Of a stretch of DNA of 64,000 bases, positions 43,141 through 53,067 are shown piece by piece. Source of the DNA: Saccharothrix luteola (GTDB lineage Bacteria; Actinomycetota; Actinomycetes; Mycobacteriales; Pseudonocardiaceae); assembly GCF_020859565.1 (NCBI RefSeq), contig NZ_JAJHUO010000010.1, positions 124,001 to 188,000 on the forward strand, written 5' to 3'. The notes below the pieces were generated by a model. The model searched no databases. It was given only the letters and a program-made list of their open reading frames with translations, and had not been told where the DNA came from. The position numbers and the translations under genes are program-made. Every line of letters starts with the position of its first letter. Position 1 is the stretch's first letter.

Positions 43141-45762
43141 CTACCCCGACCCGAGGCACACGAACGGGCGCCGCAGCGGGTCGACGGCGACCGCCTCGGC
43201 CAGCGCCACCGCCGGCGACGCGCCGCCCGCGAGGTTGCGGTGGAAGTCGGCCATCGCCGCCGCCGACGGCTGGTCGCCGACCCGGCTGGACGCGGCGATC
43301 ACCGTCCGCGCGCCGCCGGCCAGCAGCGCACCCGCGAACCCGAGCGGCTCGTCGCCGGGCCGCACCCGGTTCAGCGCCAGCTCGCACGCGGCCAGCACGA
43401 CCTGGTGCGGCGGGCGGCGCACCCGGCCGATCTCGTGCGCGAACATCGCGCCGTCCACCAGCTCCAGCCGGGAGAACAGCGCGTTCTCCGGCTCGTGCTC
43501 GCCGTGCGCGGCGATGTGCGCCAGCTCGACCCCGTCCAACGCCGCCAGCACCGCGCCGACCTTGGCCTCCTCGACGCCGAGCAGCGTCGCGTCGCCGTGG
43601 TAACCCGCGAGCCGGTCGATCTCGCCCTGCGCGGCCTGCAAGCCGGGACCGCGCACCAGCAGCACGCCCTCGACGTGGTCGCGCTCCTGCCGGATCGCCG
43701 ACACCCAGGCGGTGGCCGACGGCACCGCCGTCGTCGGCCGGTTCACGCAGGTGGGCAGCACGCCCCACGGCACCACGTACAGCGCGCCGGTCGGCACCAC
43801 GACCAGGGACCGGTCGCCGATCATCGGCGCCAGCGGGCCCAGCAGCAGCCGGTCGAGCTTCTCCGCCTCACGGCGCGCCGACGCCGAGATGACCTCCGCC
43901 AACGGCGGCGGCAGGTGGTCGGGCGCGAGCGCGTTGAGGTCGGCGTGCAGGCGGCGCGCGCCCTCGGTGGCGTCGGCGGCCGACCCGAGGCGCACCATGC
44001 GCACCCGAGCGCCCGCGAACACCACGGCGACCAGCTCGTCGCCGGACACCGCGAAGCTCACCATCGCCCGCCCGTCCAGCCGGGACAGCACCTCGTCCGG
44101 CGTGACGACGGGGCGCGGCGTGCCCCACGGGCTGGCGCTCCAGCCCATCCGGGTGGCGGTGCGCTGGCTCGCCTTGAGCCGCGACTCCAGCTCACCGGTC
44201 GGCAGGCCGTCGAGTCGGGCCCGCAGCAGCGCCCGGCTCAGCGTGCGCACCTCGGCGATCCGCTCGCCCAGCTCGGAGTCCACAGTGGACACGGCTGGGT
44301 CGTACCGGTACAGCTGGGCCCTGGTGCGCTCCAGCCAGGTGAACAGGCGCTTGGCGTTGGCCGCCGAGTCCGTGCCGGCCAGCACCAGCCGCACGGCGAG
44401 TTCGCCCAGCTCACGGCCGTGCACGGCGGTGCCGGACACCAGTTCCAGCCCGCCGAGCCGGTCCCGCATCCGACCCAGCTCGGCCAGCCCCGCCTTGGCC
44501 TGCGCCAACGCCACCCGCTGGTTGCCGCGGGCCAGCGCCAGCTCCGCCCGGCACAGCCGGAGCAGCATCCGGTGGTCGATCGGCGTGATCCGGCGCGTCT
44601 TGGGCACCCTGCGCAGCAGGTCGGCGCCGCGGTCCGGGTCGCCGCGCCGGATCTCCAGCCGTGCGGCGAGCACCAGCGCGAACGCCGCCTGGTCGTGCAG
44701 CTTCAGCCCGGCCAGCTCGGCGGACAGCCCGACCGCCCGCCGCACCACCCCGACAACCGGGCGCCGCGAGCCGAGCGTGCGGACCACGTCCACCCGCAGC
44801 GCGATCAGCCCCGCCACCGCCGCCCACGCCGGGCTGCCGCGCCTGACCAGCTTGCGCTGCGCCGAGGTCGCCATCCGCCGGGCCAGGACGAGGTCACCGT
44901 CCTGCAACGCCGCCGCCGCGCGGAACAGCTCGGCCTCGGCGACGTCCTGCCCGATGCGCTGGCGGCGCAGCTCCGGCAGCACCTCGTCCAGCAGCCGGCC
45001 CGCCTCGTCGGCCAGCCCGACGCTGATCATCGCCTCGGCCTGGTCGATGCGCAGGCGCAGCAGCAGGCCGGGTTCGAGGTCCTGGAACGCCCGGTTGGCC
45101 TCGTGGTAGTGGCGCAGGGCGGCCGGGATGTCGCCGGCGCGCTGCACCGCGTTGCCCAGCGCGTGCTTGGCGATCGCGGCGCGCAGCGGCAGGCCGTGCG
45201 CGTCGGCGAGCTCGACCGCGCGGTCGAGGTCGCGGGCGGCCTTGTCGTAGCGGTGCACCTCGCCGTGCGCGTTGCCCCGGTTGGACAAGGCCAGCGCGAG
45301 CAGGTCGACGGCTTCGGGGTCGGCGTGCGCGGACAGGCGCCGTGCGCTGCGCTCGATCTCGCGGTCGAGCTGGGCGATGCCCTCGTCGATGCGGCCGACC
45401 CGGCACAGCAGGGCCGCGCGGTTGAGGTTGACCAGGGTGGACAGGTGGGCGCGCAGCTCCTCGTCCCGCAGCCCGGCGAGCTCGGCGTCGACGCCCGCGA
45501 GCTGGGTGAGGCCGTCGTCGACCTTGCCCGTCTCGGCCAGGCAGAACGCCAGCGTGTTGAGCAGCCGGGTGCGGACCTCGAGCCGTTCCTGCGGGTCGAT
45601 GCCGGGAGCCTCCAGCAGCGCCAGCCCCCTGCGCATCTGCCGGATGGCGGACGGGTGGCGGTCGGCGGTGGCCGCGTCCAGCGCGCTGCGGTGCAACTGC
45701 CGGGCCCGTCTGACGGCGTGATCCGGTCCGGAGGAGCCACGCGTTTCGCCAGGCACGGTCAT
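43141..45762 (-). CDS. TPR-CHAT protease
   Basis: 873-aa cytoplasmic protein. Residues ~15-600 are alpha-helical TPR-like repeats (e.g. AIRQMRRGLALLEAPG, ALGNAVQRAGDIPAALRHYH). The C-terminal ~220 residues form a CHAT (caspase-fold) peptidase with catalytic His753 in HIAAHGEHEPENALF and Cys793 in VVLAACELALNRVRPGDEP. CHAT enzymes cleave partner proteins when a sensor domain is triggered. It is preceded by the GGPYKPT-repeat protein on the same strand, 86 bp away. ATG at 45762, weak ribosome binding site. Trigger and substrate unknown. Confidence 0.87.
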   Translation of the reverse strand: MTVPGETRGSSGPDHAVRRARQLHRSALDAATADRHPSAIRQMRRGLALLEAPGIDPQERLEVRTRLLNTLAFCLAETGKVDDGLTQLAGVDAELAGLRDEELRAHLSTLVNLNRAALLCRVGRIDEGIAQLDREIERSARRLSAHADPEAVDLLALALSNRGNAHGEVHRYDKAARDLDRAVELADAHGLPLRAAIAKHALGNAVQRAGDIPAALRHYHEANRAFQDLEPGLLLRLRIDQAEAMISVGLADEAGRLLDEVLPELRRQRIGQDVAEAELFRAAAALQDGDLVLARRMATSAQRKLVRRGSPAWAAVAGLIALRVDVVRTLGSRRPVVGVVRRAVGLSAELAGLKLHDQAAFALVLAARLEIRRGDPDRGADLLRRVPKTRRITPIDHRMLLRLCRAELALARGNQRVALAQAKAGLAELGRMRDRLGGLELVSGTAVHGRELGELAVRLVLAGTDSAANAKRLFTWLERTRAQLYRYDPAVSTVDSELGERIAEVRTLSRALLRARLDGLPTGELESRLKASQRTATRMGWSASPWGTPRPVVTPDEVLSRLDGRAMVSFAVSGDELVAVVFAGARVRMVRLGSAADATEGARRLHADLNALAPDHLPPPLAEVISASARREAEKLDRLLLGPLAPMIGDRSLVVVPTGALYVVPWGVLPTCVNRPTTAVPSATAWVSAIRQERDHVEGVLLVRGPGLQAAQGEIDRLAGYHGDATLLGVEEAKVGAVLAALDGVELAHIAAHGEHEPENALFSRLELVDGAMFAHEIGRVRRPPHQVVLAACELALNRVRPGDEPLGFAGALLAGGARTVIAASSRVGDQPSAAAMADFHRNLAGGASPAVALAEAVAVDPLRRPFVCLGSG

Positions 45763-45783
45763 ATGAGATCACAAGCGGCAGAG

Positions 45784-45814
45784 GAATGCCGCCGACCTGT
45801 GGCCGGCGGCATTC
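45784..45814 (-). promoter_or_regulatory. Intercistronic hairpin between repeat protein and CHAT gene
   Basis: GAATGCCGCCG and CGGCGGCATTC form a perfect 11-bp stem; a second, GTCACCG-tgattgt-CGGTGAC, lies just upstream (45824-45844). Either could cut transcription between the highly translated small protein and the protease, giving excess of the former. Confidence 0.6.
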
Positions 45815-45848
45815 AGCGTGACGTCACCGTGATTGTCGGTGACCCGTA

Positions 45849-46130
45849 TTACTTCGTCTGGGTGGCCGCAGCCGGCTCGTCGGTGGTCGGCTTGTACGGG
45901 CCGCCGTTCGTCTCCGGGTCGCCGGTCGGCTTGTAGGGGCCGCCCATCGGCTTCACGAGCCGCTCGACCTCGGGGTCGTCGGTGGTCGGCTTGTACGGAC
46001 CGCCGGTCGGCTCCACCCCACCGATGTCGACCAGGTCCGTGGTGGTCTGATCGGTGTCGGTGAACTGGTCGACGACTTCGCCCTCGATCGCGTCGATCTC
46101 GGCGACGAGCTTCGGGTCAGTGCGGGTCAT
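45849..46130 (-). CDS. Small acidic protein with three GGPYKPT repeats
   Basis: 93-aa protein without recognisable family. An acidic N-terminal half (KLVAEIDAIEGEVVDQF) leads into three exact GGPYKPT motifs at residues 43-49, 63-69 and 76-82, separated by acidic Thr/Pro linkers; it is probably disordered. The repeats are also visible as 21-bp near-identical DNA stretches at 45885-45905, 45924-45944 and 45984-46004. ATG at 46130 has a strong GGGGAGG. Next gene on the strand is the CHAT protease, so it may be a substrate, inhibitor or trigger of that enzyme. A modified-peptide precursor is a less likely alternative. Confidence 0.7.
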   Translation of the reverse strand: MTRTDPKLVAEIDAIEGEVVDQFTDTDQTTTDLVDIGGVEPTGGPYKPTTDDPEVERLVKPMGGPYKPTGDPETNGGPYKPTTDEPAAATQTK

Positions 46131-46581
46131 GACGTTGCCTCCCCTACAACGGGATCCCCTGATCGGGGCATCCTCGGCGGCTGATCCAGGTCGTTTCGGT
46201 GGCCCCCCGGCCCTGCCGAACGGCCCAAGCCTGACACAGATGGACGCACCTGGGGAGGTGGAAATTTACCGAGAGCGACCAACAAGTCGATCTTGAGCTT
46301 CGCTGACCAGCACGGGAGCGGCCGTTCGGAAAGTGTTACCACTCGAATGGAGGAATGTGTTAACAGGCTGCAGGCACCCAGGGTCCGCAATAAGGCGAGT
46401 CCACCCGGTCCGCCCGACGTGGAATCACACACCGGTCATTTCCCGTTCGGACACGGGCCGTCCCGAAATGGTGACCAGGGGTGTTCGAGTAGGACGAATC
46501 GCGAATGGACCGCTCGCCCGCGGACCATCCCCTCACGGACGCGAAAACGGCGGTGGGGGGTTGGGCCCGGCCGCGCGGCCG

Positions 46582-46647
46582 CCCCCCCCCCCCCCCCCCG
46601 CCCGCGGGGGGGGGGGGGGGCCCCGCCCCCGCCCCCCCCCCCCCCCG
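46582..46647. repeat. Homopolymer C/G tract, probably an assembly or sequencing artefact
   Basis: C18 (46582-46599), G15 (46606-46620), then C4, C5 and C15 separated by single G. Such runs are not seen elsewhere in the window. They begin 13 bases after the gatB stop and look like a long GC hairpin that was badly resolved. The remainder of the 529-bp gap (46131-46581) contains no convincing gene; its AT-richer part near 46265-46370 is the probable promoter of the small repeat protein. Confidence 0.75.
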
Positions 46648-46659
46648 CCGGACCGAACC

Positions 46660-48162
46660 CTACGAACAGCGGGCGATGATCAGCTCGCGCACGCGCTTCG
46701 CGTCCGCCTGGCCCTTCGTCGCCTTCATCACCGCGCCGACGATCGCGCCCGCCGCCGCCACCTTGCCGTCGCGGATCTTCGCCGCCACGTCCGGCTGCTG
46801 GGCCAGCGCCTCGTCCACCGCCTTCTCCAGCGCGGAGTCGTCCGAGACGACCTTCAGGCCGCGCGCCTCGACGACGGCCTCGGGCTCGCCCTCGCCGTCC
46901 AGCACGCCGGTGACGACCTCGCGCGCGAGCTTGTTCGTCAGCTCACCGGAGTTCACCAGCCCGACCACCCGCGCGATCTGCGCCGGCGTGATGCCGAGCT
47001 CGGCCAGCTCGACGCCGCGGGCGTTGGCCTCCTTGGTCAGGTAGGCCACCCACCACGACCGGGCCTCGGCGGGCGTCGCGCCCGCCTCCACCGTGGCCGC
47101 CACCAGGTCCACCGCACCCGCGTTGACCAGGTCGCGCAGCTCGGCGTCGGTCAGCGACCACTCCTGCTGCACCCGCTTGCGGCGCTCCCACGGCAGCTCC
47201 GGCAACGTGCCGCGCAGCTCCTCCACCCACTCGCGCGACGGCGCGATGGGCACCAGGTCGGGCTCCGGGAAGTACCGGTAGTCCTCCGCGGTCTCCTTCG
47301 TGCGGCCCGACGAGGTGGACCCCGTCGACTCGTCGAAGTGCCTGGTCTCCTGCGTGATCGTGCCGCCGGCCGCCAGCACCGCCGCCTGGCGGGTCATCTC
47401 GAACCGCACCGCCCGCTCGACGCTGCGCAGCGAGTTCACGTTCTTGGTCTCGGTGCGCGTGCCGAACTCGGTCGCGTCCTTGGCCATCAGCGACACGTTC
47501 GCGTCGCAGCGCAGCGAACCCTGGTCCATCCGCACGTCCGACACGTCGAGCGCCTTCAACAGGTCGCGCAACGCCGTGACGTAGGCGCGCGCCACCTCGG
47601 GCGCGCGCTCGCCGGTGCCCTCGATCGGCTTGGTGACGATCTCGATCAGCGGCACGCCGGCGCGGTTGTAGTCCAGCAGCGAGTGCTCCGCGCCGTGGAT
47701 GCGGCCGTCCGAGCCGCCGACGTGCAGCGACTTGCCGGTGTCCTCCTCCATGTGCGCGCGCTCGATCTCGACCCGGAACAGCGAGCCGTCGTCCAGCGTC
47801 ACGTCCAGGAAGCCGTTGAACGCGATCGGCTCGTCGTACTGCGAGGTCTGGAAGTTCTTCGGCATGTCCGGGTAGAAGTAGTTCTTCCGGGCGAACCGGC
47901 ACCACTCGGCGATCTCGCAGTTGAGCGCCAACCCGATCCGGATCGCCGACTCCACCGCCTTGCCGTTGACCGCGGGCAGCGCACCCGGCATGCCCAGGCA
48001 GACCGGGCAGACCTGCGTGTTCGGCTCGCCGCCGAAGACGTTCGCGCAGCCGCAGAACATCTTGGTGTTGGTGTGCAGCTCGACGTGCACCTCCAACCCC
48101 AGCACCGGGTCGAAGCGCTCGATGACCTCGGCGTAGTCCATCAGCTCGTGCACCGACGTCAT
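46660..48162 (-). CDS. gatB: Asp/Glu-tRNA amidotransferase subunit B
   Basis: 500-aa subunit that binds tRNA and kinase-activates Glu-tRNA(Gln) before amidation. Signature VLGLEVHVELHTNTKMFCGC and zinc-binding CGCANVF...CPVCLGMPG; the C-terminal YqeY-like tail ends VRELIIARCS. ATG at 48162 overlaps the small membrane gene by ATGA. The 3' end is intact even though the homopolymer tract follows immediately. Confidence 0.96.
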   Translation of the reverse strand: MTSVHELMDYAEVIERFDPVLGLEVHVELHTNTKMFCGCANVFGGEPNTQVCPVCLGMPGALPAVNGKAVESAIRIGLALNCEIAEWCRFARKNYFYPDMPKNFQTSQYDEPIAFNGFLDVTLDDGSLFRVEIERAHMEEDTGKSLHVGGSDGRIHGAEHSLLDYNRAGVPLIEIVTKPIEGTGERAPEVARAYVTALRDLLKALDVSDVRMDQGSLRCDANVSLMAKDATEFGTRTETKNVNSLRSVERAVRFEMTRQAAVLAAGGTITQETRHFDESTGSTSSGRTKETAEDYRYFPEPDLVPIAPSREWVEELRGTLPELPWERRKRVQQEWSLTDAELRDLVNAGAVDLVAATVEAGATPAEARSWWVAYLTKEANARGVELAELGITPAQIARVVGLVNSGELTNKLAREVVTGVLDGEGEPEAVVEARGLKVVSDDSALEKAVDEALAQQPDVAAKIRDGKVAAAGAIVGAVMKATKGQADAKRVRELIIARCS

Positions 48163-48361
48163 GCCTTCCCGTCCTTCCGCAGACCCCGCACGGCCAGCGC
48201 CGCGCCCGTGATCGCCACCAGGATGCTCGCCGCCGCGTTGGCCAGGGCGAGCTTGTCGTTCTTGCCGCGTGCCGCCTTCAACGTGGAGAACGCGCTGGTG
48301 GCCGCGCCCGCGGCGCCGACGAGCGCGAGGACCGTCCGCACCCGTCCTCCCGGTCCCCGCT

Positions 48362-48365
<4 letters not shown>
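48159..48365 (-). CDS. 68-aa membrane protein coupled between gatA and gatB
   Basis: A 68-residue protein (GTG at 48365) with two hydrophobic segments: VRTVLALVGAAGAATSAFS and LALANAAASILVAITGAALA separated by KAARGKNDK, and a basic tail RGLRKDGKA. Its start overlaps the gatA stop (GTGA) and its stop overlaps the gatB start (ATGA), so all three are translationally linked. I do not recognise a family. Position suggests it is carried with the amidotransferase or only uses its expression. Confidence 0.72.
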
Positions 48366-49876
<1,511 letters not shown>

Positions 49877-49910
49877 GATTCCGCCTCCGCGCGGAAGATA
49901 ACGTCGGCGG

Positions 49911-50210
49911 TCATGCTTCCTCCCCCAGGATGCGGGGCACGCGGAAGCGTCCGTCCTCGGCGGCGGGGGCGCCCGCGAGCGCCTGCTGCTGACCGAGGCT
50001 GGGACGCACCACGTCCTCGCGGAACACGTTGGTCAGCGGAACGGCGTGCGAAGTGGGCGGGATGTCCGCGGTGGCGATGTCGCCCACCGTGGCCACCGAC
50101 TGCAGGATCACGTCCAACTGGCCGGCGAACAGGTCCAGCTCGTCGTCGGTGACGGCGAGCCTCGCCAAGCGGGCCAGGTGCGCGACCTCGTCGCGGGAGA
50201 TGCTGGGCAC
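49911..50210 (-). CDS. gatC: Asp/Glu-tRNA amidotransferase subunit C
   Basis: 99-aa subunit that stabilises GatA/GatB. Conserved HLARLARLAVTDDELDLFAG and the C-terminal DGRFRVPRILGEE. GTG at 50210. First gene of the gatCAB operon; divergent from the ACT-protein gene across 225 bp. Confidence 0.95.
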   Translation of the reverse strand: MPSISRDEVAHLARLARLAVTDDELDLFAGQLDVILQSVATVGDIATADIPPTSHAVPLTNVFREDVVRPSLGQQQALAGAPAAEDGRFRVPRILGEEA

Positions 50211-50435
50211 CTCGTCAACCCCCGTGGGTCGGTTTTTCGGATTTGGGACCTGCCGAGTCTATTGGCTGGTCAGGCCGACCTCCGACCGGGTTACCCGCGC
50301 TCGCGCGCGGGGGTGCGCGATTTTACCCGTGCGCAACGCGCCTGGTGGGTCGGAAAGCGAAGCTGCGTCTGCGAGAATCATCGACCGGCGAGTTTCCACC
50401 TCGATGCTCCACCACAGCCTTTGGAGGCGTGCACC

Positions 50436-51089
50436 GTGTCCTTCCTGATCCGGGTCCAGCTCCCGGACCGTCCCGGCACCCTGGGCGCGGTCGCCTCCGC
50501 GCTCGGCGAGATCGGGGCCGACATCCTCAGCGTGGACGTGGTGGAGCGCGGGGCGGGCCTGGCCATCGACGACCTGGTGGTCGAACTGCCCTCCGGACGG
50601 CTGCCCGACGTGCTGATCACGGCCGCGGAGTCCATCGAAGGCGTCGAGGTGGACGCGGTCCGGCCGTACGCCGGCGTGCTGGACACCCACCGCGAGCTGG
50701 AGCTGGTGGAGGAGGTCGCCGAGGACCCCCGCAACGGGCTCGCGGTGTTCACCGAGGGCGTGCCGAAGATCATCCGTGCGGGGTGGGCGGTGGTCGTGTC
50801 GTGGGACGGCGGCGTCGTGCACCGCCTGACCTCCTCGTCGGCCGCGCCCGAGACCAAGCTGCAGACCCCGCCGTGGCTGCCGCTGCCGCGCGCCACCGTC
50901 CTCGACGGCGAGGACTCGTGGGTCCCCGAAACGTGGCAGGAACTGGGCACCGAACTGGCCGCCACCCCACTCGGCAAGCCGGACCGCGTCCTGCTGGTGG
51001 GCCGCCCGGGCGGCCCGATGTTCCGCGCCGCCGAAGTCGCCCGCCTGGCCCACCTGGCCGGCATCGTCTCCGTCGTCCTCCCCGACTAA
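50436..51089 (+). CDS. ACT-domain protein (Rv3013-like)
   Basis: 217-aa cytoplasmic protein with an N-terminal ACT domain (FLIRVQLPDRPGTLGAVASA) and a C-terminal region without motif apart from PDRVLLVGRPGGPMFR. Homologues lie beside gatC throughout mycobacteria and relatives; presumed amino-acid sensor of unknown target. GTG at 50436 follows GGAGG. The stop is followed directly by repeat cluster 4. Confidence 0.85.
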   Translation: MSFLIRVQLPDRPGTLGAVASALGEIGADILSVDVVERGAGLAIDDLVVELPSGRLPDVLITAAESIEGVEVDAVRPYAGVLDTHRELELVEEVAEDPRNGLAVFTEGVPKIIRAGWAVVVSWDGGVVHRLTSSSAAPETKLQTPPWLPLPRATVLDGEDSWVPETWQELGTELAATPLGKPDRVLLVGRPGGPMFRAAEVARLAHLAGIVSVVLPD

Positions 51090-51092
51090 CCG

Positions 51093-51235
51093 CGAGAGTC
51101 CTACGTTCGCGCCGCGAGAGTCCTACGTTCGCGCACCACGAGTTCAACGCTCAGGCATACCGGTCGGTCGGTCGAACGGTGAATTCAGGTGTCCTGAACG
51201 TAGGACTCTCGACGCTTGAGCGTAGGACTCTCGGG
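51093..51235. repeat. Mirror-symmetric 22-bp repeat array, 3 inverted + 3 direct (cluster 4)
   Basis: Inverted units start at 51093, 51115 and 51137; direct units at 51171, 51193 and 51215; a 12-bp centre lies between. CGAGAGTCCTACGTTC (51093-51108 and 51115-51130) is complementary to GAACGTAGGACTCTCG (51196-51211), 16 bp. The innermost unit on each side is the GTTGAA/TTCAAC variant. The array fills the space between two convergent genes, starting 4 bases after one stop codon and abutting the other. Confidence 0.88.
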
Positions 51236-51874
51236 TTAGGTTTGGCGGCCCGTGGTGGCGACGGTGACGCCCAGGCCGATCATGGCCAGGCCGCCGGCGC
51301 CGCCCACCGCGGCCAAGCGGCGGGGTGAGCGGGCGAACCAGGTGCGGGCGGTGGCGGCGGCCAGGCCCCAGACGCTGTCGGACGCCACCGCGATGACGTT
51401 GAACACCAGCCCGAGCAGGAGCATCTGGGCGATGACGTGGCCTTGCGCGCGGTCCACGAACTGCGGCAGCACGGCGGCGAAGAACACGATCGTCTTCGGG
51501 TTCGCCACGCCGACCGCGAAGCCCTCCCACAACGTGCGCAGCCCGCCCTGCGCCGGACCCCCGGCGGTGAACGTCGCGTGCAGCGACCCGCGCTGCCGCA
51601 CCGCCTTCACCCCCAGGTACACCAGGTACGCGGCCCCGGCCAGCTTCAACGTCATGAACACGACCGCCGAACGCTCCACGACCGCCCCGATGCCGAACGC
51701 GACGGCCACGACCAGGGCATAAGCGCCGAGCGTGTTCCCCAGGACCGTGATCAGGGCAGCCCGACGACCCTGCGCCAACGCCCGTCCGACCACGAACAGG
51801 ACGCTGGGCCCCGGTATCACGATCAGCAGGAACGACATGGCCGCGAAGGCGAGGAGCCGGTCGGTGGACACCAT
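51236..51874 (-). CDS. LysE-family amino-acid exporter
   Basis: 212-aa membrane protein with six hydrophobic helices. The signature FLLIVIPGPSVLFVVGRALA at the N-terminus and VGVANPKTIVFFAAVLPQFV are typical of the LysE/RhtB superfamily. Substrate not predictable. ATG at 51874 is chosen; GTG at 51868 and a longer start at 51895 are open. Stop TAA abuts the repeat array. Upstream lies the BKACE gene, 30 bp away, same strand. Confidence 0.85.
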   Translation of the reverse strand: MVSTDRLLAFAAMSFLLIVIPGPSVLFVVGRALAQGRRAALITVLGNTLGAYALVVAVAFGIGAVVERSAVVFMTLKLAGAAYLVYLGVKAVRQRGSLHATFTAGGPAQGGLRTLWEGFAVGVANPKTIVFFAAVLPQFVDRAQGHVIAQMLLLGLVFNVIAVASDSVWGLAAATARTWFARSPRRLAAVGGAGGLAMIGLGVTVATTGRQT

Positions 51875-51904
51875 GGCGCAACGAAACCACGGCACGCGAC
51901 CGCG

Positions 51905-52630
51905 CTACCAGTGCTTTTCGCGCGTGAGAGCCAGCTTCACCAGCTGCGCGTTGTCCGCGGCCTGCGTGCCGTCACGCAAGGTGAGCGTGTCCTCGAGGCC
52001 GATCCGGGTGTCCAGCCCGCGCGTCACCGCGTAGTCCAGCACCGGCCACGCGCTGTCGTCCTCACCGTGCAGCAGGATCGGCGCCCCGAGCGGTCCGAGC
52101 AGGTCCAGCAGCCGTGCCGCGTCCTGCGCGGTCTCCCCCGGCTGCACCTCCGCCAACACCCGCACCGTCCCCGAAGGCACACCGACGTCCAGCAACGCCC
52201 GCGCCGCCTCGACGTGGAACACGCCCAGCTCGATGCCGATGCCCGCGTCGCGCAACGCGTCCGCGACGGCGAGCCACCCGTCCTCGTGCACGTTGACCGA
52301 CGCGAAGTCCGGACGTCCCGCCGCCAGCCCCGCCCACCCGCGCACCAGCTCCGCCCGCCGCACGGGGTCCGGCACGATCCACGCGCCGGTCGTCACGCCG
52401 ATCTCCGCCCGCGGCACCACGGACCGCACCACGGACACCGAAGTGGCGACCTCCGGGCCGGCCAGCACCTCCAAGCCCACCACGTCCCGCGGGTGCAGGT
52501 GGAACGACGTCACGCCCAACTCGCCGCACGCCGCGGCGTCGGCCGCCAGCTGCTGCGGCGTGATCGGCACACTAGGGTGGCTGCCCGGCTCACGGGCGCC
52601 GTTCAGACAGGCCTGGAGCACGAAACCCAC
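51905..52630 (-). CDS. Beta-keto acid cleavage enzyme (BKACE, DUF849)
   Basis: 241-aa TIM-barrel zinc enzyme that transfers acetyl-CoA onto beta-keto acids. The zinc motif is TSFHLHPRDVVG (about 44-55) with SVNVHEDGW later; the N-terminus starts VLQACLNGARE. Shorter than the ~275-310 aa of typical members. GTG at 52630 or 52621 may be used. Possibly co-transcribed with the LysE gene. Confidence 0.8.
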   Translation of the reverse strand: MGFVLQACLNGAREPGSHPSVPITPQQLAADAAACGELGVTSFHLHPRDVVGLEVLAGPEVATSVSVVRSVVPRAEIGVTTGAWIVPDPVRRAELVRGWAGLAAGRPDFASVNVHEDGWLAVADALRDAGIGIELGVFHVEAARALLDVGVPSGTVRVLAEVQPGETAQDAARLLDLLGPLGAPILLHGEDDSAWPVLDYAVTRGLDTRIGLEDTLTLRDGTQAADNAQLVKLALTREKHW

Positions 52631-52656
52631 CGAACCACAAGGTGTTGGATACCGCC

Positions 52657-53067
52657 ATGCCGACGCTGACCTCAGCCCTCCTGCGCCACCACGCGGGCGC
52701 CAAGTCGTACTGGCGCGGGCTGACCTACCGGGACGCCGTGGTCGAGCTGGCCGTCCGCTCGCGGCACGTGGAAGGCGTCGTGGTCGGCGCGGCCGAGTAC
52801 CGGGTGACGCTCCAGTGGGACGACACCCGCCTCGACGGCGCGTGCACCTGCCCGTACGGGTCGCAGGGCTTCTTCTGCAAGCACTGCGTCGCGGTCGGCC
52901 TCGTGCTGCTGGAACGCGGCCTGACCGTGCCACCGCCGGACGCGGAGGACGAGGAGCTGCGCGTCCGCCTCACCGAACTCGACCACGCGACGCTGGTGGA
53001 ACTGCTCTACGACCGGGCCGCGCGGGACCGTTCGCTGCGCGACGAGATCATGCGAGTTCGAGGCTGA
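52657..53067 (+). CDS. SWIM zinc-finger protein
   Basis: 136-aa protein with a SWIM zinc finger, CTCPYGSQGFFCKHCVAVGL (C-x-C...C-x-H at about residues 64-83), a DNA- or protein-binding module. The C-terminus is acidic and helical. ATG at 52657; GTG at 52642 in frame is possible. It converges on the acetyltransferase gene with a 20-bp overlap. Confidence 0.82.
   Translation: MPTLTSALLRHHAGAKSYWRGLTYRDAVVELAVRSRHVEGVVVGAAEYRVTLQWDDTRLDGACTCPYGSQGFFCKHCVAVGLVLLERGLTVPPPDAEDEELRVRLTELDHATLVELLYDRAARDRSLRDEIMRVRG

Noticed and set aside
46293..46679. Open frame crossing the C/G homopolymer block
   Set aside because: Its length depends on the homopolymer count and its translation is poly-Pro/Gly; no ribosome binding site.
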